Origin: Bactericera cockerelli
Taxonomy: Eukaryota > Arthropoda > Insecta > Hemiptera > Triozidae
NCBI GenBank assembly: GCA_024516035.1
Contig: CM044958.1
Span: 24,993,900-25,057,899, forward strand
Direction of reading: 5' to 3'
Length of the DNA stretch: 64,000 nt
The notes beneath the pieces were generated by a model. That model saw nothing but the letters and a program-made list of their open reading frames with translations, was not told the origin of the DNA and did not search any database. Numbering within the stretch: position 1 is the stretch's first letter; the number at the start of each line of letters is the position of its first letter. Made by a program: the position numbers and the translations under genes. This document shows positions 25,401 through 37,400 of this stretch, one piece after another.

Positions 25401-28400
25401 TGTCTTTTAAACTAAGGTGGAGACTCAAAATTGCCAGTTATGTAAGTAACGTTCATGATATTTTAGGTGTCCCTTAGTCTAAGATTTTACTGTGTCTGAT
25501 AGAAAAAAATGCATTTCTCCCCATTATTTTCACCAAAATCCAATATAAATGAGAAAAATACAATTTATTTAGGATGTGACCATTAGTTTTCATAAAAATA
25601 ATAATGTTCACCTCATTCTACAGACGTGTAAAGTTGTGTCCCTACGAAGAAAAAAAAATCTCCGTCATGAATGTTACCCCCAAAAAAATGTAAACCATTT
25701 TGAAAAAAACCCTTAGAATGAGAAGCTAGCAGCTGCCGCCATTTTGCTTCTTACAGATGACATTGTTTTTGTTTTGAAATTTCCTGTCAGTTGGATGTTG
25801 GATGCAGTACAGTGAGGGACAATGGTGGGTCTAATTTTTTTTGACAAGAACGTTACGGGGTTTTTTAAATAAATTGTAATGATTCTTTAATATATAATGT
25901 ATTTCTTTAATTCTTCTGCATGTCCTCTTTCCAATCAAATATTTTTTTTTGTAAAGATAATATTCTTTTATTGAGAAAAGATTGTTTTAGTGGCGTGTTA
26001 CTCATGAACGTTACCGTCATGAACGTTACCCGTGGTCATGAACGTTACCTGGTACGTTAAGTTTTTGTAATTTTGTGTGAAGAGGTAGCTGCTAGAAATA
26101 TTCTAAATGAAAGCTTTTGCTCAAAGGTATTTGTCTTAGTCTTCTGAGCCTGAAAATTGTTTAGGAAAAAGGTAACGTTCATGACTTGAAAAAATCCAAT
26201 TGCCCAAGATAAATGAAAATGACCCATATGTAAACAATGTAATCCTACATATTAGGTATAAGATTTTTTCTCTCTCGAAATAAGATAAACAATACTTTCT
26301 ATACCTTATAGGTAATAGAAAGTAAAAATTGAGTACATGATTATCTTAGTGGTACTTGTCACATGGAAGGTTTTTATTCTCAGTCTGGTTGGGCTTTAAT
26401 TAACAGGAATAAAAAATATGGTATTCTATTTAAAATACCAGGGAAAAATGAAAAGAATATGATCACAAGGCTGGAAGGGCTGGTCTGGGGCCAAAATAAG
26501 TATGACCACAGGAGGCACTTCATAACCTTAGAACAGTACAGAATTGAAAAATTCCATCACATTCAAAAGTTACAAGGGGGTGGCCTCCTTTTCAGAAACA
26601 TACAAACACTATCTTTTTAGTGAACACTATATTTATAGTCACTAAAGATAGTGTCTATGCAAACACTGTCTTTATAGTGAATTTGTATTTGTAGTCAAAT
26701 TTAATTGTGTCTAAGCAGTTAGTCTTATTTCAATTTGTAATGAGGTTAATACCTTCTTACTTCTCAATGTAGTAAAGAGTAGTCTGGGTAAAATGGAGTA
26801 ATTGTTTGCCAATAAAAATTCTAATCTTATCAAATTTTGTCATAATATGTACTGGGTGAACTAAGAAGACTTGCTATTGAAACAAAATTTTAGTTTCATG
26901 CCTAATGAGGAAAATTTAAATAAATTTACTAAAATATTTGAGTAAAGTCTCAATTTTTTGTGATATACTCGTACATATACCTATATATTATAAAACTACA
27001 AAGTTTAAATCAAAAGCACATTTATATCAATAATGGCTCCTAAAAATTCAACCAAAAAAACCACACGTCAGAGTCAAAAACCTATAAAAGAGGTAATATC
27101 TGAGTCGGAATTCGAGGAGGAGGAAGAAGAAGATGATGATGATAAATTGGAAAACAAAATCGAAAAGGTAATGAAAAAAGTCATGCACAGTTTCAAAATG
27201 TCATTTAAGAAAGAATTCAAGGAAGATATGAGAGAATTTGAAAAGAGCTTAAACTACAACTCGACGAAACTGGATGAAGTATTAGAAGAGATGAGAACGA
27301 TAAAAGACAGACAGAAGAATTTGGAAAAAGAAAATGAAACATTAAGATATCAATTAAAAACTGTGTCACAAGTAGTAGAAGATCTAGAACAATATACTAG
27401 AAATCGTAATATACAAATTGATGGCATTGCTCCAGATGACGATGAAAATCTGAGAGAAATGATGATAACCATTGGGAAAAAAATAGAGGTTGATATTGAA
27501 GACAAAGCAATCGATGCTATACATAGAATCCCCTCTCAAAACGAGAAAAACTCGCCCATTATTGTGCAATTCACCACAAGACAAATCAGAGAAAGAATAA
27601 TGACCAATATTAAAAATACCAAAATAACCACCAAAGATTTGGGTAGAAAGGGAGAAGTAAGAACAGTTTTTGTCAATGAACATTTGACCAAAAATAAGAA
27701 ACAATTAATGTTTGAGGCCGGAAAGCTCAAAAAAATCAACGAATACATGTTTCTGTGGTCAAAAAATGGAAAAATCTTCATACGAAAAGGAGAAAGGACC
27801 CCTGTCATTGAGTTGAAAAACTTCGATGATCTAGGAAGAATAAAATAAATATTCTACTTTACATTACCAAGTTTTAAAAAGAAATTTTAATATCTAATCA
27901 AGAAATATGACAAGTACAATTTTAGACAATATTAAAGAAAATGTTGAAACAAAGGAATATGAAGATGTTGAAGAATGGTTCCTAAAAGAAATAAATAAAA
28001 ACAATAAAAACGATATAATAATTATACATATTAATGTTAGAAGTTTAAACAATGAAAAATGGAGTTTATTACAAGTTTACTTGAAAAACTGCAAAAAAAT
28101 TGATATTCTGATATTGACTGAAATATCGATTAAAGAAGATCAAATGAATTTTTTCGAAATGAATAATTTTAATTTATATTCATATCACAGAACTACAAAA
28201 AAGGGTGGAGGAATAGCTGTATACATAGAAAATAGTATATTATCATCCCGTGTTACAAATTTACAATTTAAAAATGCAGAAAATATAGAAATTGAGTTGG
28301 ATAAAAAGAACATAATTATAAATGCAATTTACAGACCTCCAAAAACAAATATCAAAGGATTCATTAATGAATTGAAAAAATGGTCTCTACACAAAGATGT

Positions 28401-31400
28401 TAAAACTAAGGAAATATTAATCATTGGTGATATCAATATTAATACTCTGGAAGAAACATTAAACAAACAACAATATATTGAAATGTTATCAAATATGGGT
28501 ATTATTCATACAGTACAAAAAGTGACCAGAGAAGAAATATTAAATGGAAGAATAGTCAAATCATGTATAGATCATATAAATGTACGTATCAAACGAAAAT
28601 TTACTGCAGGAATAATAAAAGAGAAAGTTTCTGACCATTACTTTACTTTTTTGAAAATTAATAAATATAAAGAAAAAGAAGATAAACAAATTATTAAAAT
28701 AAAAATAATGGACGAAGAAAAGATAAAAACTTTAATAGAAGAACATGATTGGACCAGTCTGATTCAAAATCACAAATGTGCAGACACAATATACAATGAA
28801 TTTGTAAATATTTTTAATGAAATTTATGGAAAAGCAAAAAAAGAAATTCAAATACCCAAAAAATATGAAGGAAATACATGGATTAATCTAGATATTAGAA
28901 ATGAGATAAAAAAGAAAAAACATCTGTGGAAAATGGTTAAAAACAATCCTGGTAATGAATATTTTCTGAAACAATACAAAGACATACGAAATAAATTAAA
29001 CAATAAAATTAATCAAGCAAAGAAAAAAGAAAACATCATGAAATTTAATCAATGTAGGGGTGATATGAAAGAAACATGGAACACAATTAACAAAATAACA
29101 AATAAAAAAAGAAATAATACAGCAGAAATTATTGACAAAAATTTCAAAAAAAGTGGAATAACAATTGAAAACATAGCAAACAATTTCAACCATTGTTTTA
29201 AAGATGAAATTATAAACCTCAAAAGCAACAAAGAAAAGTTGATGAAAAAAATAGATGTAGGTACCGAAATAAATGAAAATCGTGAACCTCTTGAAATTAA
29301 AGAAATGACTTTTTTTGATTTATCAAGAATAATTAAAGATATAAATGAAAATAAAGCCGGTGGAAATGATCAAATAAGACCAAAGGATATTAAAAATAAT
29401 TTTACGTGTTTACAAGAAGTATTATTAACACTAATGAACAGAATTATTTCAGAAGGAAAGATACCTGCAGGAATGAAAATATCCAGAATTTCACCAATAT
29501 ATAAAAAAGATAAGAAAGATAAATATTCTAACTATCGACCAATAGCAATTTTACCTTGTTTAGAAAAGATCCTAGAAAAATACATAAACCAACAATTAAA
29601 TGAATATCTAGAAATTAATAAAATAATCAATGACAATCAATTTGGATTTAGAAAAAACAGAAATACAACACTTGCTCTAAATAAATATTCTGAAGATATT
29701 AATAATGCATTAAATGATAAAAAATACTGCTTAACACTAGGATTAGATTTGAAGAGAGCATATGAAACAATTGATCATGGTGAAATGATAAAAACATTGG
29801 AAGAAATTGGCTTAGAAAGAAAAACAAAAAATATATTTGAAAATTATTTCAAGGATAGAAAACAAAAAGTTAAAATAGGGAATGTTGAAAGTCAAGAAAC
29901 ACTTATTACATGTGGATTAATAACCGGAGCAATTCTATCCCCAACATTTTTCAATATTTATGTAAATAATATCCATAAAATTGGTATAAAATCAAAAATA
30001 ATCCAATATGCTGATGATACCTTACTTTACTATACACACGATAATATAGATGAATTATACAAAATAATTCAAAATGATCTAAATAAAATTATCATATGGC
30101 TACATCAAAAAGAAATATTTTTAAATAAAAACAAAACAATATCAATTTTAGCAATCAATCCCATGATCAGAAGATTCAGACTACTCCCAAGAATTAATCT
30201 TATAATGCATGAAAATAAATGCATTGATTCAAATTTCAATAACTGTTCATGTATGAAAATTAAGAACGAAAAAATCAAATGGGAATAATCATACTTATGT
30301 AGAATTCACAATTTGATGCAAACATATTTAGAAGTGGATTAATTACCACAAAAACAAATTACATTAAAAAACAATATTAAAAATGATAATTCCTATAAAA
30401 TGCATTCATAAAAACAAAATACCGAAAATATAAATGATGATAATACAAAAGTATGTGAACAATCAATACAGAATAGGTATTGTACTTATGGTTTAACCAC
30501 AGAAAGAAAATTGGAAAACTGTAAATCAGCACATAAGAAAATACTAAAAAACACTTTATCCATACATAACAAGAGACAACGAAATGAAAAAATGAAAAAA
30601 TTACAGCATAAAAATTCAAAACTACACAAATATACTTTATTGACACAACATATTATGAAGATCAATACAGAGAAATCATGAAAAGCATACAATAACGACA
30701 CACAATTACAAGACACCAAGCATTAAAAACAATACGAAAGCAACATAGCATATAAATACAACAATTTTAAACAATTTACAACGAGATGAACAATAAAATG
30801 GAACAAATGAAAAGAGAAATAAAAAGTTTTTATTGAAACAAAAATTTAAGATCAATATGAAATCAAAAGTAACAAGAAAATGAAAATCGAAGCTCCCGAA
30901 AAGTCAAATGTACTTAGCGGAACTTTTAACAATGTGATTATGAAAAAACGAATAAATTTATTATTATTATTATATTAATGTTATTTCTACCTAATGAAAA
31001 TAATAAATTGATGACAGAAATGAAAATCTTTAGACGGGTACTTCATTAAAATCTATTACTTTGACCCATATAACTAGTAGTTCTGTGAACTGTAAACCTC
31101 ACACAGATTCTATTATCAAATTATGAATATCAAGCATGAGGACATTGATACCTTTCCTTCAATACCCCACTTGATGGGTTTTTAATTAAAAAATATCAAC
31201 CCGCCCACTTTTAGGCCCTATCAATGGGCCCTTTTTGATGTCAGCCCCCTTAGCTCTCACAATCACAAAATTCAATGCTTAAATCAAATATTATTTTTAA
31301 CAGTTCCACAAAATTTCATTGCTTTATTTAAAAAAAAAAATCATTTTTAATCCTCACCAACACCCAAGTTAAAATAGAACCTCACTGCATTCTGTTAGTT

Positions 31401-34400
31401 AAGAATTCATGTGATTTTTTCCATTTTATATTGTTTTCCAGCTATCCACATTTGAAATGGTAATCTCTAGTCTTGTAGCTGGTGGTATTGCAGGAGCTCT
31501 TGCTAAAACTACAATCGCACCATTGGATAGAACTAAAATTAATTTTCAAGTAAGTTAATATTTGCTTGTACTTGTTGAAATTAAATTTTCATGCCTTTTT
31601 TATATTATTAGCTTCACCAGGGAAGTTGTCAAGGGTTCATCTTTTTTTAAATAGTGTAAAAACTATTCTTTCTCAGTATAATCTGTGCTAAATAAATGCA
31701 CTGAGTGTTGTTTCTTAATCTAAATTCAAGATAACTTTGAACACATGGCCAGAGAGAGAAAGTATATATTTTATTTATATATACGGCCGTGTGACGACTA
31801 CGTCACTTGACTACAAAGTCCGGCTTTCTGGACATTTTTTTTTTTTTAAACTAGATTTTTACAATATTTCAAGGTGAAAGTGGAACATTTTCATCAACAT
31901 TTTTTTTTTTTTTAATTTGTTTGGTTAATGGAATAAGTGGTAGTTGAGAATGTGAACTGAATCTTTCAAGATTTTTAAACTCATATCAATGATCTTCTTA
32001 TTGGGGATTCCCAGATCACGCAACACTGAGAAGGTGAAAGAAGGCGTTTTAGAATTTTTCACATTATTTTGAAGTAAACCAGCCCTGTTTTATTTTAAAT
32101 TGAACAACATGAATCTTTGCATTTATTTAGCACAAATTATACTCGAAAAAAAATGATTTTTACATTATTAAAGAAAGAAAAAAAAAATTGACCTCTTGAC
32201 ATTTCCCCTGTAGCTAATGGTATCTAAAAGGCAAAAAAATTTATTATTTCAAATGGAAAAAACATGTATTTAATTATTTTTTTTATTTCATTTTTTTTTT
32301 TTTTTACAAAAATACAATTAATTTATTATAATTACTTCCGAGAAATTTCTAATATTAGAAATCGGAAGTATTGTGTTCGCTTTTGAAAAAAAAAATTATT
32401 TTTTTGCTCCGATTTCAATTTTTTTCATATTTCTGGACGTTTCATAACCTACTGAGCAAATTTGGTTTTGTGTCCGTCTGTCGGTCTGTCTGTCTGTCTG
32501 TCTGTCGGTCTGTTAAAACGATTCCTTGTAACGCGCAAATCTCGGAAACTACTCGACCGATTTTGATGAAATTTTGCACACATCTAGAAGTCATTCTGTA
32601 GATGGTCCCATTTTAAATTCATCGAATTCATATCAGCGGTTCTGGGTGAAAGAGACCATGCGCCTGACCACTAACTTTTTACTTAAACACTTATATCTCG
32701 TAAACGGTACACCCGATTTCGATGAATTTTTGTAAAAATATGCATATTATTGTTTTACATAGGTTATTTATATTTCTTTTTAAATTAATTATAATTTGAC
32801 TCTGATATTTAAGAAAATCCGAAATTTTGGACAAAAAAGTAAAAAAATAAGGACCACGACTTACCGATACAGAATTTTTTGTGGAATTGAGAATGTAGAA
32901 AAAACGATATTCTACCATATAAAATAAATTTGAAGAAAATCGGTTGAGCCGTTTTGGAGATACAAGTAATTTTCTATCAAATCTCAAAATTGGCACGTGT
33001 TTACAATGTGAAGCAATCACGAGGAAGTATTGTGTCCATACTTGGCAGTGTTTTTTTTACTGAAACCTGTGAAATGGAATGTACATTATCTTCGGCCCTA
33101 TTTTGATTAAAAGATTAAACAATTCCAACCCCGAGTAGCTATTTGAACTGCTTAAAAGAATAAAACAAAAAAATTCCTGCCCCGCTGGGAATCGAACCCA
33201 GGTCACCATGCGTACAATGCCTAGCGCGCTAACTCACTCTGCCACGGTGACTACTGATATGACCATGCAGTTGAAAGTGATGTTAAATTTTTGTTTAAAA
33301 AAACGCTTGCATACGAGTCTGCAACCATTGGGACATTTTCATCTTTACTATTCAAGGTCCAAAACCCAACTGACCAAATTTCGTATTGTGCGCATGACAC
33401 ATACCTTCTCTCTTCTCTCCCTCTACAATTCAATACTTCGCCATTGTGCGCATGACACACACTTTCCCTCTTCTCTCCCTTTACAATTCAATATTTCGTT
33501 ACATAATATCGTTACATAATATCGTTACATAATATCGTTACATAATTTCGTTACATAATATCGTTACATAATTTCGTCACATAATTTTGGTTATGTGCCA
33601 GAGCAAAGACATGAAAATGTCAAAAATCTCAAACTTGTCTTAAAATACTTTTAATGTCAACTACTTTTGAGAAATGTATTACAAATACGGTGGTTCCATT
33701 CAAGATAACAATGTTGACCCCCCTGGGGCCGCCCCTGGTAAAGAAAAAAGTTCGAAACCTAGTAGAAAAGGTTTCTCCCTCGATATAATAATACATGTAT
33801 TTTAGCATTTTTAATTTTTTTAATTCGTTCTCTAGATCTTTGAGTGGCTCCTCTTTTTGGTGGACCCTGTATACAGCATACACTATACATAATTATATTG
33901 AAGCCAGACATTGTAAAAAAAACTAAATAAGTAGATAACTTAGTTGTGACCTTTGATAAGAGATGAAAAAACAATTTTTTGTTCCCAGATTTCGAACAAA
34001 CCCTTCTCTTTCGGCGATGCACTCAATTTTATGGTCAAATCTTACAAAACCGAAGGCATCACTAGTCTATGGCGAGGGAACAGTGCTACTCTCGCCAGAA
34101 TCATCCCTCATGGGGCTTTCCAGTTCACTGCTCACGAGCAATGGAAGAGAATTCTGCACGTGGACAATACTGTTGATCCTAACAAGTATGTTTCACATTG
34201 AACAAGCAGAATACACTTTATTATCATTAAGATAGATAGATACTAGCCAAATGCATTAATGTAAGTAATACAATAAATATGAAATCAGTAATTTTATAGA
34301 AATCAGCCATTCAATGAACCAGTAACATCAGATCATCAAAATTAGGTAATTTTGAGCACGGAAAGTATGTATAAAGTGTACATTATTCCTCTTGGACTCA

Positions 34401-37400
34401 AATGCATCTGTGGTAATTCATATGATGTTGTTTTCTGACCCTACTCAGGTTGGGTGACGTTAATTAGAGTAGCTGGGCAGCACACTCATTTATAATAAAC
34501 CCTAATAAAACTCGATCATGTATTTATTATTTTCTTCTACATTATTGACTCCCCCAGCTCAAAGCATTTTCTACCAGTTAACACTCATTTATAATAAACC
34601 CTAGTAAAACTCAATCATGTATTTATTATTTTCTTCTACATTATTGACTCCCCCAGCTCAAAGCATTTTCTACCAGCTAACACTCATTTATAATAAACCC
34701 TAAGAAAACTGAATCATGTATTTATTCTTTTCTTCTACATTATTGACTCCCCGAGCTCAAAGCATTTTCTACCAGCTAACACTCATTTATAATAAACCCT
34801 AAGAAAACTCAATCATGTACTTATTATTTTCTTCTACATTATTGACTCCCCCAGCAAGCAGAACCTGTACAACAGGTTCCTGGCAGGATCCCTGGCGGGC
34901 GTGACCTCTCAGAGCATCACCTACCCTCTGGATCTGGCACGGGCCAGGATGGCAGTCACAGCCAAGGCAGAGTACAAGTCCCTGCTAGAGGTAAGCAGCC
35001 TGCTGCTCAATGTTACTTTTGAAGAAATCGAAGAAAGATTTGTAGGTAATCAGATTAAACTTTTGCAAAACATAATTAACAATACAATAAATAGTCCCTA
35101 CATACTCTCACAACTTAATTTAAGAATACCAGACCCTAGGCTTAGAATAGACAGAAGTCAACTTTTTTCCATCCCTAATAAAAACAAGAATATACTCAAA
35201 TCCCCTATAACATCATGCATGAAAAAATTCAACGATATGCCCCAACAACCCGATCTCTTTAAATGAATACGTGTGTGAATGAATGAGTGAATAAATGAGC
35301 ATACCAGTTATTGCTTGATTGTTATAACATACAACTTTCAAGTGTAGGTATTTGAAGTAAAAAAAAAGAAAAGAAAATATGACACTGTACAGAACTAGCT
35401 TCAAAAAAATTATATATTTATTAAAAAAAAATCTGGCGTAAACATCACACGACTTTCCTTATCCCCCAAAAAGAAGTCGAATTCCGCCACTGGTGACTAA
35501 AGGGTAACAGATAGTTAAAAATCAGTGCCTAATTCGTAATCAGCACCTCAAAATCATTGGATTTGATATGTCGCAACCCCCATCTAGGGTGAATAATAAA
35601 AAAGTTAGTCCAAGCGGGTCCCCCCAAAATACCGGTAAATTGGGGCCGGGTTCCAAAAAGTTCAAGATATCAAAAAAATGATCAGAGTAAACCCCTATTA
35701 TTTTTTTTAATCCGAGAAAATGTTGTTCTCTAACTTTTTTTGTATCTTTAACCAATTCAAAGAAGCGGCGGTTGCGGCCAATATTTGCGGCCCTGCGGCC
35801 GCATCTTGCGGCCGATTTCAACCAAAAGTTTCGTGGTTCGTCCGGTGTAAAAAATTAATCTGTATACCAAATTTCAAGTCTGTAGCTCTTACTGTTCTCG
35901 AGATATCCTGTTTACACACAGATACACAGACACACAGACAGACGCACGGACCAATGGCTGAAAACAACTTTTTTGGTATGTCCTTAGAGGACCTTATGAT
36001 ATCGTAATATTGATAATATCATTTATTTGTTATATGATTTTACAATGGGAAGGTAAGCAACGCCATACAGGCACTGCCTACAGAACTATAGGTAGATATG
36101 TTCTTTCCACAGTAAATTTCAGTAAAAAATAGTATGATTTATCTGTAGTAAAGAAGCACAGAGCCTCTTCACATTTTTTGTTTGTGAGTAGCACACCACT
36201 ACGAAAATCTCTTTTACTTTTCTAAATATTGTTCATCATTTTCTTTGTACTCTGGTAATGCCACACCTGGTTGTTACTCATACAATTACTTACTCCCGGT
36301 AGCTCAGTGGTAAAGGCGGCACTCTGTGAATCCAGAGGTTGAGGGTTCGAAACCCAGCCGGGACATGACAAGTTATCCTCCCATTTGGGATTTTTACCAC
36401 ATAATAATATGTCTTGGGCTTACTGCTGGAACAATGGGACTTTAATAGTCCTCATCGGGCAGTTTAAATTAAGTGATATTAGTATTATTATTACTCATTT
36501 TTCCTCACAAAGAATGAGTAGCACCTCGACAACTAAAGTACAAGGTAGAAATTTTTCTAACCAGCCGGGAACTGTAACGCGGAATTTTAGTGCGCTAGTC
36601 CACTCGAACATTGTAATGTTTCAAGTTTCTCTTTTATTTTAGGTGTTCAAGAAAATTTACCAGACTGAAGGCCTCCGAGCTTTTTACAAAGGTTATGTGC
36701 CTACAATCCTGGGAGTGATTCCCTATGCTGGAATGAGCTTCTTTACCTATGGAGTTCTGAAAATAAAGTACAAAGGTAATTAACATTTAGTCCATGTCTT
36801 AGGAACTGTTCTGGGTGACATTAATATGCTGTTAAATTCTCAAATAAGTGAGAAAAAATCCATGTTTTGGGTTGAATCTAAACCACGAAACATTCCAGAT
36901 CTAGCTGGATTGGTAGATTGACATTAAGATCACAAAACATAAGTTCTACGTTTGATCGGGTAGAACACTCGTGACCAGGGTTCTAACCCCAGCAGTGTTG
37001 AATGGAATAGGGTTCACTCATACCTCAGGAGAAAAACAATAGCAGTTGGGTATTTTGATGTGAATTGCGACCAGTGAAGGGATTCTGGATAAAAAAAATG
37101 GCCAAGAGACGAAGGTCAACGTGCTGGAAATTTCCTGACACAGAGATTGAATCTAGGCATTATAAAAGGAAATGTACTGCTTGGTGCACTATCTAGGAAA
37201 ATTATTCTATGCTGTTTGAATAGTAAATAAACCAGTTTTATTATTATTATTTTTAATTTATGTTAAAATTCAATTTATTTATTACAATTACATGAACTTA
37301 ATTCTGAACGTAGGTAGTAATAATATTTTCTAAACCTAGGTGTTACTTACATTCCTTGTTAAAGATGCCTTTTTATATCATTCAAAAGTTCTGATTTAAA

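Larger units (their letters stand above)
26990..30975 (+). mobile_element. AT-rich non-LTR retrotransposon (LINE A), two ORFs, 3' tail of TTA repeats
   Basis: ORF1 and ORF2 are followed by about 680 bp of A-rich sequence ending CGAATAAATTTATTATTATT. The same 3' end (GTACTTAGCGGAACTTTTAA block) recurs inverted at 6705-6825, which confirms the true 3' boundary and shows a mobile family. The 5' limit is approximate. Its strong A bias sets it apart from the flanking DNA. It lies in carrier intron 2 in the same orientation as the gene. Confidence 0.88.

Noticed and set aside
26363..26620. 85-codon frame [12 protein letters not shown] as a gene
   Set aside because: No family features, no splice context, and it lies in repeat-rich intron DNA.
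36292..36365. tRNA gene with good A and B boxes
   Set aside because: It is the head of the T2 SINE: the same body follows in several other copies and no anticodon arm of a functional tRNA could be defended.
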